Below, in pieces: positions 7,915 through 15,549 of a stretch of 64,000 bases of DNA. Positions within the stretch are counted from its first letter, which is position 1. The number at the start of each line of letters is the position of its first letter. The notes beneath the pieces were generated by a model. That model did not search any database, was not told the DNA's origin, and saw nothing but the letters and a program-made list of their open reading frames with translations. The DNA lies in the NCBI GenBank assembly GCA_029968055.1, contig JASCNX010000007.1, positions 1 to 64,000 of the forward strand, read 5' to 3'. The position numbers were made by a program, and so were the translations under genes. The DNA comes from Xenophilus aerolatus. Lineage in GTDB: Bacteria > Pseudomonadota > Gammaproteobacteria > Burkholderiales > Burkholderiaceae_C.

Positions 7915-9303
7915 ATGCCCCGTCTCGTCGTCATCTCCAACCGCGTCGCCGACCCCCGCAAACCCGCCGCCGGCGGCCTGGCGGTGGCGGTGGGCGAATC
8001 GCTGCAGCAAAGCGGCGGCCTGTGGTTCGGCTGGAGCGGCACCATCGTCGAGGACGGCCCCACGGGTGAAGGCGAGCTGCACAAGCACCAGGCCGGCAAG
8101 GTGATGCTGGCCACCCTCGACCTCAGCCGCGAGGACCACGACGCCTACTACCTCGGCTACAGCAACAACGTGCTGTGGCCGGTGTTCCACGACCGGCTCG
8201 ACCTGGCGAACTTCGAGGCCGGCTACATCGGCGGCTACCGCCGCGTGAACCAGCTCTTCGCGCGCAAGCTGCTGCCGCTGCTTCGGGACGACGACATCCT
8301 CTGGGTGCACGACTACCACCTGATCCCGCTGGCGGCCGAGCTGCGCGCCATGGGCTGCAGGCAGCGCATCGGCTTTTTCCTGCACATCCCGCTGCCGCCG
8401 CAGATCATCATGGCCGCGATCCCGCAGCACGAATGGCTGATGCGCTCGCTCTTCGCCTACGACGTGATCGGCTTCCAGGCCAACCAGGACGTGCAGCACT
8501 TCGAGCGCTACGTGCTCAACGAGGCGAACGGCGAATCGCTGGGCCACGACATGTTCCGCGCCTGGGGCAACACGGTGCGCGCCAGCGCCTTCCCGATCGG
8601 CATCGACGTCGACGAGTTCGAGGCGTTGACGCAGGCCAAGGACGCGCGCGACATGTACACGACCATGAAGGACGAGTACAGCAAGCGCCGCCTGCTGCTG
8701 GGAATCGACCGGCTCGACTATTCCAAGGGCATCCCGCAGCGGGTGCGCGCGTTCCGCGAGCTGCTGGCGCACTACCCTGAGAACCGGCGCAGCGCCACGC
8801 TGATCCAGATCGCCTCGCCCACGCGCGAGGATGTGAATGCATACGGCGACATCCGGCGCGAGCTCGAGTCGCTGTGCGGCGCCATCAACGGCGACTACGG
8901 CGAGCTGGACTGGATGCCGGTGCGCTACATCCACCGCATGGTGGCTCGAAAGCGCGTGCCGGGCCTGTGCCGCGCGGCTGCTGTCGGGCTGGTCACGCCG
9001 CTGCGCGACGGCATGAACCTGGTCGCCAAGGAGTACGTCGTGGCGCAGGATCCGGAGGACCCCGGCGTGCTGGTGCTGTCGCGCTTCGCCGGCGCGGCGG
9101 AGCAGCTGAAGGAGGCTCTGCTGGTCAACCCCTACGACACCCACGGCACGGCCGAGACGGTCCAACAGGCCCTGCAGATGCCGCTGGAGGAGCGCCGGGC
9201 ACGCCACAAGAAACTGCTGCAGCGCATCCGCGAGCAGGACGTGCATTGGTGGCGCAAGACCTTTCTCCAGGCGCTGAACGACGCGCCGCGCGACGCCGGG
9301 TGA
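7915..9303 (+). CDS. otsA: Alpha,alpha-trehalose-phosphate synthase (UDP-forming)
   Basis: This is a 462-residue GT20 retaining glycosyltransferase that joins UDP-glucose and glucose 6-phosphate to give trehalose 6-phosphate. Family features in order: RLVVISNRV at the N-terminus, the glycine-rich [26 protein letters not shown] near residue 130, [15 protein letters not shown] near residue 263 (phosphate-binding Arg/Lys of the second Rossmann fold) and [19 protein letters not shown] near residue 360. Length equals the E. coli enzyme (474) within a few residues. It is downstream of otsB; the order otsB-otsA is reversed relative to some gamma-proteobacteria. Transcription probably ends at the bidirectional hairpin near 9400-9421. 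Confidence 0.97.
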   Translation: MPRLVVISNRVADPRKPAAGGLAVAVGESLQQSGGLWFGWSGTIVEDGPTGEGELHKHQAGKVMLATLDLSREDHDAYYLGYSNNVLWPVFHDRLDLANFEAGYIGGYRRVNQLFARKLLPLLRDDDILWVHDYHLIPLAAELRAMGCRQRIGFFLHIPLPPQIIMAAIPQHEWLMRSLFAYDVIGFQANQDVQHFERYVLNEANGESLGHDMFRAWGNTVRASAFPIGIDVDEFEALTQAKDARDMYTTMKDEYSKRRLLLGIDRLDYSKGIPQRVRAFRELLAHYPENRRSATLIQIASPTREDVNAYGDIRRELESLCGAINGDYGELDWMPVRYIHRMVARKRVPGLCRAAAVGLVTPLRDGMNLVAKEYVVAQDPEDPGVLVLSRFAGAAEQLKEALLVNPYDTHGTAETVQQALQMPLEERRARHKKLLQRIREQDVHWWRKTFLQALNDAPRDAG

Positions 9304-9396
9304 GCGCCACGCGGCGGGCGCAGCAGCCGCATTTCTTCAGGGGAAACGGCGAGGTATGTACGTGACAAACTAAGCCTGAACTGTCTCCCGAAATGC

Positions 9397-9427
9397 AAAA
9401 AACCGGCTCAGCGGCCGGTTTTCTTTT
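9397..9427. terminator. Bidirectional rho-independent terminator
   Basis: An 8-base stem (AAACCGGC at 9400-9407 paired with GCCGGTTT at 9414-9421) has T-rich sequence on both outsides: TTTTCTTTT on the plus strand and six T on the minus strand. It can stop otsA from the left and the accessory operon from the right. It overlaps the stop codon of the small gene 9408-9557. Confidence 0.8.
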
Positions 9428-9557
9428 GCTGCGCTGGTGGTGCCGGTTTTGGCTTCGGAGGCGTATTCAGCATCCGTCTCAACACTTCCTGCTCAGTAGG
9501 CTTGGCCGGCTCCTCATCGGGAGCATCGGCGCGCGCCTGATTTTCGCTACTCGTCAT
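9408..9557 (-). CDS. Small Pro/Lys-rich protein, 49 aa
   Basis: This 50-codon open frame starts inside the last codons of the upstream hypothetical gene; the two overlap by 11 bases (GATGACGAGTAG contains both the new ATG and the old stop), an arrangement typical of translational coupling. The product is MTSSENQARADAPDEEPAKP followed by an EQEVLRRML helix and a tail rich in Pro and Lys (PPKPKPAPPAQQKKTGR). Its stop lies inside the terminator stem, so it is the last gene of the unit. No family is recognised. The acidic N-terminus, short helix and basic proline tail suggest a mostly disordered adaptor or binding protein, which is inference. It could be an untranslated tail, but the overlap argues for a real gene. 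Confidence 0.5.
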   Translation of the reverse strand: MTSSENQARADAPDEEPAKPTEQEVLRRMLNTPPKPKPAPPAQQKKTGR

Positions 9558-10527
9558 CGAGCACAAGTCTTTGCGCTTCAAGCAGTTTGATTAGCTTTCC
9601 AAGCTCCTTGGAGCCCAAATTTCCCGAAACTATCAGCCGATAACTCGCTTCCTTGGACAACGGCCCTCGCAACCATTCGCGTTCCCCGGGTACGGCAGAA
9701 GACTCGGCAGCCACACTAGTTGAGGCAAACGGCGACAACGGTGGCGATGAACTTGGCGCGGCTGGAGCTTCAACCATGGCAATCTCCTTCAACGGCAGCC
9801 CGGTGCGACTGCCTTCAACGAAAACATACTCGCCGTCAGGTGAGCGCCCTAGTACACGGCGAGCATCAAACATCACTACTCCGGCGCTCTCCCAACGAAC
9901 GAAGTCGCCGACATTCGGTCCCGATGCTGGACGATCGACCCCCCCAGCAGCAGGCTCGTCGTCGCCTTCGTCATGTTCGCCCAGCAGCCCTGCCGCCACC
10001 GCAACGCTATCACTACCTTGGAGTTTTGCGAAGGCCACAGTGTCGTCATAGACACGAAGCAAGGTGCGCGCTGCCGGATCCGTAAACTTGTTCTTCAAGA
10101 TCAGCTCGTCAAGGCAAACTTCGTCCGGTGGACGGTCCGCGCCCCAACGATTCCAACACAGGGCGATCGCTCGCGGCTTTACTGCGCATCGCTTGAGAAT
10201 TTCGGTTTTGATCGAATCTTGCTGTGCGCGGAGATAGTTGCGGCCGTCCTCTGAAAGCGCTACGCCGCGCTCCTTGCTTGTTCCTGTGTAATCGACCAAC
10301 CCGAATGCCTTCAGTGCCGCTGCTGTTTGCAAGGCTTGGCTGCTCTTTGGGTTCATCCCCCAAGCGATGCCCAGCTTGTCCATGGGCGCATTGTGGCGCC
10401 CGAACTTTTGCTCGAACTTCGCAAGGCGATCAACCGCTACGCGAAGTGATATGAATGGATATGGAGGGCTGCGGTCACGACCTGGCTTGCTGACCGGAGG
10501 GGCCGACTTCTTCGCTTCGTCTACCAT
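9547..10527 (-). CDS. Winged-helix-like hypothetical protein
   Basis: This is a 326-residue protein of unknown function. Residues 20-110 (PYPFISLRVAVDRL, then NPKSSQALQTAAALKAFGLVDYTG and GVALSEDGRNYL) look like a winged helix-turn-helix, a pattern I recall in many uncharacterised proteobacterial proteins. Around residues 205-255 a short beta-type module appears (VGDFVRWESAGVVMFDARRV, EYVFVEGSRTGLPLKEI). The C-terminal 60 residues (REWLRGPLSKEASYRLIVSG, LGKLIKLLEAQ) may be a small helical domain. The start at 10527 has a good AGGAG seven bases upstream; an ATG 75 bases further up lacks one. GC content is well below its neighbours and the gene lies beside an IS remnant, which suggests recent acquisition. 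It heads a two-gene unit with the 49-codon gene. Confidence 0.75.
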   Translation of the reverse strand: MVDEAKKSAPPVSKPGRDRSPPYPFISLRVAVDRLAKFEQKFGRHNAPMDKLGIAWGMNPKSSQALQTAAALKAFGLVDYTGTSKERGVALSEDGRNYLRAQQDSIKTEILKRCAVKPRAIALCWNRWGADRPPDEVCLDELILKNKFTDPAARTLLRVYDDTVAFAKLQGSDSVAVAAGLLGEHDEGDDEPAAGGVDRPASGPNVGDFVRWESAGVVMFDARRVLGRSPDGEYVFVEGSRTGLPLKEIAMVEAPAAPSSSPPLSPFASTSVAAESSAVPGEREWLRGPLSKEASYRLIVSGNLGSKELGKLIKLLEAQRLVLDDE

Positions 10528-10536
10528 TACTGCTCC

Positions 10537-10572
10537 TCTGATAAAAGAAAAAGACACGGGCATCTTATCAGA
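10537..10572. promoter_or_regulatory. Inverted repeat before the hypothetical gene
   Basis: TCTGATAA (10537-10544) and its exact complement TTATCAGA (10565-10572) lie 20 bases apart, starting ten bases upstream of the start codon at 10527 and next to the Shine-Dalgarno. It could be an operator, possibly for the winged-helix product itself, or an mRNA hairpin near the ribosome site. Confidence 0.35.
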
Positions 10573-10632
10573 TGAGCTTGACTCCACCCAGCCATAAGAC
10601 ATAATGGCGTCGATTTCGGAAGGAGCTCTCGC

Positions 10633-10731
10633 ATGCGGAGAGATGTCGGCCCCGGTGATCTGGCTACTGCAGCCGGGGCGGAAAAGAGAAGGCCCTCACA
10701 ACGTCCACCCCGTCAAGAACGGGCGATGTGA
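10633..10731 (+). CDS. Possible 32-aa peptide with strong RBS
   Basis: An ATG at 10633 follows GGAAGGAGCTC with an eight-base spacing, an excellent Shine-Dalgarno for so short a frame (32 residues, Arg/Pro-rich). It contains an internal GC hairpin (CCCCGG/CCGGGG) and ends inside the large hairpin 10690-10737. It may be a leader peptide or chance; no family is recognised. Confidence 0.22.
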   Translation: MRRDVGPGDLATAAGAEKRRPSQRPPRQERAM

Positions 10732-10737
10732 GGGCCT
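10690..10737 (-). terminator. Two-tier perfect hairpin, probable terminator
   Basis: An outer stem of 11 pairs (AGGCCCTCACA with TGTGAGGGCCT) encloses an inner stem of five (CCCGT at 10709-10713 with ACGGG at 10719-10723). On the minus strand it is followed by TTCTCTTTT. It lies just after the minus-strand small frame 10763-10858 and probably ends that transcript. A stem this long is also compatible with an RNA structure having another role. Confidence 0.6.
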
Positions 10738-10762
10738 GAGGTAGCCACTTACGACCCAAGGC

Positions 10763-10858
10763 TTACGCCTTGGTGAAAGCGACCAGCATCGCATCAACGG
10801 CGCTGGATTTGATGGTGACGTTTCCGTGGCCCACTGAGCCATCCTGAGCCGTATCCAT
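10763..10858 (-). CDS. Possible 31-aa peptide
   Basis: This short minus-strand frame runs from an ATG at 10858 to a TAA 25 bases before the strong hairpin. Its sequence reads MDTAQDGSVGHGNV then TIKSSAVDAMLVAFTKA, with an amphipathic C-terminal helix. The frame-plus-terminator layout looks like a small transcription unit, but upstream bases show no clear Shine-Dalgarno. A 70-residue frame covering the same bases in another register crosses the hairpin and looks less natural. Confidence 0.3.
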   Translation of the reverse strand: MDTAQDGSVGHGNVTIKSSAVDAMLVAFTKA

Positions 10859-10941
10859 ACTCTGTGCAGAGCGGCGGTGATCTTATCGCCGGGGATGCGT
10901 TTCGGCAATGAGCGGCCTCGCTTCTTTGATTGGAGTCAGCC

Positions 10942-11067
10942 ATGCGCTACACCAAGATCAAGGATGTGTTCGTGCGCGCATATCGCCGCTTCCGTCTCGG
11001 GAAGTGGGAGAGTGTTCGCCAGCACTTCCGGAGCCACCCAGGCCAGCTCGAGCTGTTCCCGGCTTAA
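10942..11067 (+). CDS. Small basic protein, 41 aa
   Basis: ATG at 10942 follows TTGGAGTC (GGAG seven bases before the start). The 41-residue product is strongly basic and aromatic: MRYTKIKDVFVRAYRRFRLG, then KWESVRQHFRSHPG and a short LELFPA end. The stop is followed at once by two hairpins, the second a classic terminator, so start signal, frame and terminator are all in place. The composition suggests a nucleic-acid or ribosome-binding peptide, or a phage-derived small protein; no family is recognised with certainty. It sits in the low-GC accessory stretch beside the IS1595 remnant. Confidence 0.5.
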   Translation: MRYTKIKDVFVRAYRRFRLGKWESVRQHFRSHPGQLELFPA

Positions 11068-11116
11068 ACGGTAGACCGTTTGCCCGCCATGATGTTGGTC
11101 ATCGTGGCGGGTTTTT
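11066..11116 (+). terminator. Double hairpin and rho-independent terminator
   Basis: A perfect small hairpin (AAACGGT-AG-ACCGTTT, 11066-11081) overlaps the small gene's stop. Next comes a 12-pair stem (CCCGCCATGATG with CATCGTGGCGGG, loop TTGGT, one G-T pair) and five T at 11112-11116. It ends the 41-aa gene transcript. Confidence 0.8.
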
Positions 11117-11153
11117 CATTGACAAGCGCAAAACGTTGTGGAGCGTCGGCTTT

Positions 11154-11461
11154 TCACTGCTGACCAAGTCTCCGATACATAAGACGCTTGCCGCCGATCC
11201 CACTGACCTGCGCCTGTTCCAGCGAAAGTCAAACTCGTTGCAAGCGCTGCAGGTGTTGTTCGCTCAAGCAGTGGAACCTGTTATTCACGCCGCGCTTGAG
11301 GATGGCGAACGATGATTCGACGGTGGCGGTCGTCACACAGCCGCGCCAACCACGCCGCAGTGCGGGCACACAACACCATTGGGCCAGCGCAGTGCTTTAA
11401 GGTATTCGCGTGCCTTGTCTGCGTCTTGGAACTGAGGTTGGTTGAGGATTGCTTCGGCCAT
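11154..11461 (-). pseudogene. Decayed IS1595-family transposase
   Basis: Read on the minus strand, 11461 to about 11333 gives MAEAILNQPQF, DADKAREYLKALRWPNG and VVCPHCG: the conserved N-terminus and first zinc-ribbon half of IS1595-type transposases. Without a gap the sequence jumps to the C-terminal part in a different frame (TVESSFAILKRGVNNRFHCL, SEQHLQR), then EFDFRWNR in a third frame, then GKRLMYRR and a stop near 11154. The whole DDE catalytic core (about 200 residues) is missing and at least two further frameshifts are present, so this is a dead internal-deletion remnant. Clear terminal inverted repeats were not found. It marks the right edge of the low-GC accessory segment. Confidence 0.82.
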
Positions 11462-11564
11462 GATCTTCTTTCGGTGTGAAAAAAATACCGCTGATTTTTT
11501 TAAAGGTACGTCAAGTACATGCTTCGCGCAAAGGCTGCAGCGCCCGTCCAGCAAGCGCTCACAG

Positions 11565-12491
11565 CTATTTTTTTGATAGCAAATCGCGGGGTGGATGCGC
11601 CAGCACCTCGCCCATCACCGCCGCCACCCAGTCCATGAAGGCCTGCACGCGCCGCGCGACTTGGCGGCGGTGGGCGTAGAGCAGCGTCACGGGCAGCGGA
11701 TCGGCACGGTACGCGGGCAGCACTTCCACCAGTCGGCCGCTGTCGATCCACGCCTGCAGACCCAGCGCGGGCGCCTGGATGATGCCCAGCCCCGCGAGGC
11801 AGGCCGACTCGTAGGCGAAGGTGTTGTTCACGGCGAGCACCGCGGCCATCGGCAGCATCTGCGGACCCTCGGGGGTCGTGTACTCCCAGCCCGTCGGCGT
11901 GCCGCCCAGGGTGGACGAATAGCGCACCAGGCGATGCCGCGCCAGGTCCTCCAGCGTGTGCGGGATGCCATGGACGGCGAGGTAGGCCGGGCTGGCCACG
12001 TTGATCTGCGGCAGCAGGCCCAGGGGCCGCGCCACCAGGCCCGATTCGCGCAGCGCGCCGGCGCGGATCACGCAATCGAAGCCTTCGTGCACCAGGTCGA
12101 CCCGCCGATCGGTGCTGCTGAGCTCGAGCTCGATCTGCGGATGGGCGGCGAGGAACTCCGGCAGCCGCGGGATCAGCACCTGGCTCGACAGCTGGCCCGG
12201 CATGTCGACACGCAGCCGCCCGCGCAGGGCGGCCGGCTGCCGCTGGAACAAGGCCTGCAGTTCGTCCGCCTCGCCGACCAGCGCCTGCGCGCGCTCGGCG
12301 AAGAGCTGCCCGTCGGGCGTGACGCGCACGCTGCGCGTCGTGCGCTGCAGGAGGCGCGTGCCCAGGTCGGCCTCCAGTTGCTGCACGACCGCGGAGACGC
12401 GCGCCCGCGTCAGGCCCAGCCGCTCGGCCGCGCGGGTGAAGCTGGCCGATTCGGCCACCAGCAGGTAGATGCGCAAGGCGTCGAGGTCCAT
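11565..12491 (-). CDS. LysR-family transcriptional regulator
   Basis: This is a 308-residue DNA-binding regulator. The N-terminal winged helix (MDLDALRIYLLVAESASFTR, AAERLGLTRARVSAVVQQLE) is followed by a linker helix and the two-lobed periplasmic-binding-like effector domain from about residue 90 (GRLRVDMPGQLSSQVLIPRL, then FDCVIRAGAL, RLVRYSS, NNTFAYESACLAGLGIIQAP). This pattern is that of the CrgA/DmlR-type subgroup in which the last half contains GLGI. The start at 12491 matches the family; the open frame continues upstream only through the intergenic space. It diverges from an SDR gene with 119 bases between starts, the usual layout for a LysR regulator and its target. Confidence 0.94.
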   Translation of the reverse strand: MDLDALRIYLLVAESASFTRAAERLGLTRARVSAVVQQLEADLGTRLLQRTTRSVRVTPDGQLFAERAQALVGEADELQALFQRQPAALRGRLRVDMPGQLSSQVLIPRLPEFLAAHPQIELELSSTDRRVDLVHEGFDCVIRAGALRESGLVARPLGLLPQINVASPAYLAVHGIPHTLEDLARHRLVRYSSTLGGTPTGWEYTTPEGPQMLPMAAVLAVNNTFAYESACLAGLGIIQAPALGLQAWIDSGRLVEVLPAYRADPLPVTLLYAHRRQVARRVQAFMDWVAAVMGEVLAHPPRDLLSKK

Positions 12492-12610
12492 GGGCCGGCT
12501 TTTTGTCAATTTCTGATGAACAGTGAAGCGATTCCGGAGGGCTTTATCCGGCGATTGTCGGCCCATAAAGTTCAGTCCATTGCCAACCCACCTCCGAGAA
12601 AAGGACCGAC

Positions 12611-13393
12611 ATGACCACCTCTTCCACATCCTCCACCTCCACCCCCATCGCCCTCATCACCGGCGGCAGTCGCGGCCTCGGCCGCAATGCGGCGCTGCAC
12701 CTGGCGCGCGCCGGCGTCGACATCGTGCTCACCTACCGCAGCAGCAGCGCCGAAGCGCAGGCCGTGGTGCAGGAGATCGAGGCCCTGGGCCGACGTGCCG
12801 TGGCGCTGCCGCTGGACGTGTCGCAGTCGAAGTCCTTCGCCGACTTCGCCGCGGCACTCGAGCAGGCCTTGGCCACCACCTGGCAGCGCGAGCGCTTCGA
12901 CTACCTGCTGAACAACGCCGGCGTCGGCGTCAACGCGCCCCTCGCGCAGACCACCGAGGCGCAGTTCGACGAACTGGTGGACGTGCACCTGAAGGGCCCC
13001 TTCTTCCTCACGCAGGTGCTGCTGCCGCTGATTGCCGACGGCGGCCGCATCCTGAACGTGTCGAGCGGCCTCGCGCGTTTCGCGCTGCCCGGCTACGGCG
13101 CCTACGCGGCGATGAAGGGCGGCATCGAGGTGCTGACGCGCTACCAGGCCAAGGAGCTGGGCGCGCGCGGCATCGCGGTGAACGTGATCGCCCCCGGCGC
13201 CATCGAGACCGACTTCGGCGGCGGCGCCGTGCGCGACAACAAGGACCTGAACGCCGCCATCGCAGCGCAGACCGCGCTGGGCCGCGTCGGCCTGCCCGAC
13301 GACATCGGCGGGGCCATCGCGGCGCTGCTGCAGCCGGGCAACGGCTGGATGACCGGCCAGCGCGTGGAGGTGTCGGGCGGCATGTTCCTCTGA
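12611..13393 (+). CDS. SDR-family NAD(P)-dependent oxidoreductase
   Basis: This is a 260-residue classical short-chain dehydrogenase. The cofactor site is TGGSRGLGRNAALHLARAG near residue 17, with NNAGVGVNAPL around residue 100. The catalytic serine is in NVSSGLARF and YxxxK occurs as YGAYAAMKGG (Tyr followed by Lys four residues on). The C-terminus gives NVIAPGAIETDFGGG and the closing GQRVEVSGGMFL. Arg after TGGS points to NADP(H). The start follows a GAGAAAAGGA sequence. It is divergently paired with the LysR regulator and probably under its control; the substrate is unknown. It converges with the DyP gene, 15 bases between stops. Confidence 0.93.
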   Translation: MTTSSTSSTSTPIALITGGSRGLGRNAALHLARAGVDIVLTYRSSSAEAQAVVQEIEALGRRAVALPLDVSQSKSFADFAAALEQALATTWQRERFDYLLNNAGVGVNAPLAQTTEAQFDELVDVHLKGPFFLTQVLLPLIADGGRILNVSSGLARFALPGYGAYAAMKGGIEVLTRYQAKELGARGIAVNVIAPGAIETDFGGGAVRDNKDLNAAIAAQTALGRVGLPDDIGGAIAALLQPGNGWMTGQRVEVSGGMFL

Positions 13394-13408
13394 AGCGGCG
13401 CGCGCCGG

Positions 13409-14773
13409 TCAGAGGTTGCGCAGGCCGGCGATCGAGGGCGCGAAGAAGTATTCGCCGCCCTTGAGCGTGACGAAGCCGGCGAACAGCTTCTGGATGGCGC
13501 CGGCGTCGGACCCGTAGGTCGGCGGCCAGTGCTGCCCGAGCGTGCCGCGCTGGCCGATGATGGGGTCCATGCCAATGCTGGCCTTGGGAAAGTTCTCGTT
13601 GTTGACCCAGGCGGTCTGCATGAAGTGGAACTGCTGTTCGATCGAGGCCTGGTAGCTCATGAACAGCAGTCCCACGCCGTCGTTGGGCTGGTCGACGAGT
13701 TCCTTGGTGTCCGGGTCCTGCAGGCGCACGCCGTAGGTGATGCCGCGGCGCGCCATCTGCACGCTCTTGTCGAAGGCCAGGCCCCCCGGGCTCGAGCCGC
13801 GCGGGTTGGACTTGCGGATGTGCGCATGGAAGGGGCACTTGCCGCCCTTGGCGTCGGCCGAATAGTCGAAGTCGTTGACCACAGGGACGCCCGCTGCGGC
13901 CTGGTGCAGCGTGAGCGGCGTGCCGTCTTCGAAACGGCCGACGACCTGTGCGCCGGCGCGTTCCTCGTCGGCGCCAGTCATGCCGACGTCCGCGGCCAGG
14001 GCCTCCTCGGCCTGCTTGAAGCCGGCAACGTTCTGCTCGAGCTTGCGAAAGACGAAGAAGCTGCCGTGGCTCGCCGTGCCGGCCGGGTCGAGCGGGTCGG
14101 GCACCAGGAACTGCGACAGCGGCGCCGCCGGGTCGTACACGGTGTGCGGCTCCTTCGCCAGTTCGCTCTGGAGCATCAGCGGCTGCGAGCGGCCGTCGAC
14201 GTAGCCGAAGTGCTCGATCCCCTCGCCATCGGCGTTCTTGTAGGCCCTGCCTTCCTGCACGAAGCGGATCTCGAAGCCGCTGCCTTCGTCGCCCAGATCG
14301 GCGGCGAGCTTGCCGACGATGCGCGCGAAATCGGCGTCGTGGTGATAGGCCACGAGCAGCAGCACGTCCAGGGGTCGCTTGAGCTCGTGCTGCCAGCTCG
14401 CCGTGGTGCCGTCGTCCAGCACCTGGGTGTCGGCCGCCATGCCACCGGCGAAGGCGCCAAAGCCGAGGAAGGCGCCCTGGCGCCCGAACTTCGTCATGCC
14501 GGTCTGGCTCAGCAACGCCAGCCGCACCACACCGCCGGGCGAACGCGTGGCCTTGAATTGCAACGCTTCCTGCAGTTGCGTGTGCGCGTCCGAGACCGGG
14601 AAGGCATGCAGGAAGGCGCGCGCCTTGGGCACATCGGTCACTTCGAGGAAGAGCAGCGCGACATGCTCGCGGCCATGGCCCTTGAGGATGTTGGCCTGCA
14701 GGTTGCGCAGGAAGCTTTTTTCCTGCGTGCTGATGACGGTGTCGTCAAAGGGTTGCGAGAGCTTGATCGGCAT
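13409..14773 (-). CDS. DyP-type heme peroxidase
   Basis: This 454-residue dye-decolorizing peroxidase oxidises bulky aromatic substrates with H2O2. The defining GxxDG motif appears as GYVDGRSQP (distal aspartate), and the proximal heme histidine is in CPFHAHIRKSNPRG. The N-terminal half shows NLQANILKGHGREHVALLFL, typical of the longer class of DyPs, and the C-terminal half FMSYQASIEQQFHFMQTAW. No Tat or Sec signal peptide is present, so a cytoplasmic or encapsulated enzyme is likely; no encapsulin gene is nearby. The start at 14773 has GAGGAGACC upstream. The frame continues open for another 1.3 kb upstream, which is a high-GC artefact antisense or out of frame to real genes. Confidence 0.95.
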   Translation of the reverse strand: MPIKLSQPFDDTVISTQEKSFLRNLQANILKGHGREHVALLFLEVTDVPKARAFLHAFPVSDAHTQLQEALQFKATRSPGGVVRLALLSQTGMTKFGRQGAFLGFGAFAGGMAADTQVLDDGTTASWQHELKRPLDVLLLVAYHHDADFARIVGKLAADLGDEGSGFEIRFVQEGRAYKNADGEGIEHFGYVDGRSQPLMLQSELAKEPHTVYDPAAPLSQFLVPDPLDPAGTASHGSFFVFRKLEQNVAGFKQAEEALAADVGMTGADEERAGAQVVGRFEDGTPLTLHQAAAGVPVVNDFDYSADAKGGKCPFHAHIRKSNPRGSSPGGLAFDKSVQMARRGITYGVRLQDPDTKELVDQPNDGVGLLFMSYQASIEQQFHFMQTAWVNNENFPKASIGMDPIIGQRGTLGQHWPPTYGSDAGAIQKLFAGFVTLKGGEYFFAPSIAGLRNL

Positions 14774-14943
14774 GGCGGTCTCCTCGTGGGGTGGGGATTC
14801 CAGCGTAGGCCTGGGCAGCCAAGCGGTCGTCCTCCGAACGAGGGAGCATGTGTCCACCCACTCACAAGCCGTCGCCCGCCAGCGCTTGAGCGGCCGGCAG
14901 CGGGGCACCGGCATTCGCCGTCGGCCGTGCGAGCCTCGCGGCG

Positions 14944-15471
14944 CTATTCGAAGGCCAGAGCGGCCGTCGGCTGGTGGATCACGATGCGCTCTTCGGCCGC
15001 CGGCGCCTTGCCGGGTTGCGCCTCCTCGGCGGCGCGCACCAGCAGCACCGGCACGCGCGCCGTGCGCAGGACCTGCTCGGCGCTGCTGCCCATCACCAGG
15101 CGGCCCAGTCCGCGGCGGCCGTGCGTGCCCAGCACGATGAGCTCGGCGCCCCAGTTGCGCGCCTCGTCGTTGACGACCTGGTGCACCGGGCTGCGGAACT
15201 CGTCGCGCAGCACGGTGTCGGCCGGCACGCCGGCTTCGGCGGCCCGTGCCGCGGCGCTGGCGAGCAGCCGCGTGCCCTGCTCGCGCAGCGTGTCCAGCCA
15301 GCCGCCGGGGTTGCCCGCATAGGCGTCCATGGCCAGGGCGAAGGACAGTTCGTCGATCGCGTGCAGCACGCGCACGCGCCCACCGAGGGCGGCGGCGAGC
15401 CGCAGGGCCTCGTCGAGTCCGCGGCGCGAGGTCTCGCTGCCGTCGACGGGAACAAGAATGCGCTGGTACAT
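14944..15471 (-). CDS. Universal stress protein UspA family
   Basis: This is a 175-residue single-domain Usp. The N-terminus MYQRILVPVDGSETSRRGLD is the conserved first strand, and the ATP-binding loop is present near residue 127 as LGTHGRRGLGRLVMGSSAEQVLR, matching G-2x-G-9x-G-(S/T). It ends VPVLLVRAAEEA plus a short tail, so slightly longer than usual (140-160). ATP-binding type Usps accumulate in starvation and oxidative stress. A good Shine-Dalgarno (GGAGCTCACC) precedes 15471. It lies 78 bases downstream of the DUF2917 gene on the same strand, and its neighbour DyP is also a stress enzyme, but no shared promoter was seen. Confidence 0.94.
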   Translation of the reverse strand: MYQRILVPVDGSETSRRGLDEALRLAAALGGRVRVLHAIDELSFALAMDAYAGNPGGWLDTLREQGTRLLASAAARAAEAGVPADTVLRDEFRSPVHQVVNDEARNWGAELIVLGTHGRRGLGRLVMGSSAEQVLRTARVPVLLVRAAEEAQPGKAPAAEERIVIHQPTAALAFE

Positions 15472-15549
15472 GGTGAGCTCCGGAGTGGATGGAGCCCCAG
15501 TCTGTGCCGGTCGCGCCCCATCGACCTTGACGCAGCGCAAGCCGCGGTG

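Noticed and set aside
10696-10908. A 70-codon minus frame over the two-tier hairpin
   Set aside because: It runs through the terminator-like hairpin and has no Shine-Dalgarno; the in-register small frame 10763-10858 fits the hairpin better, though neither is proven.
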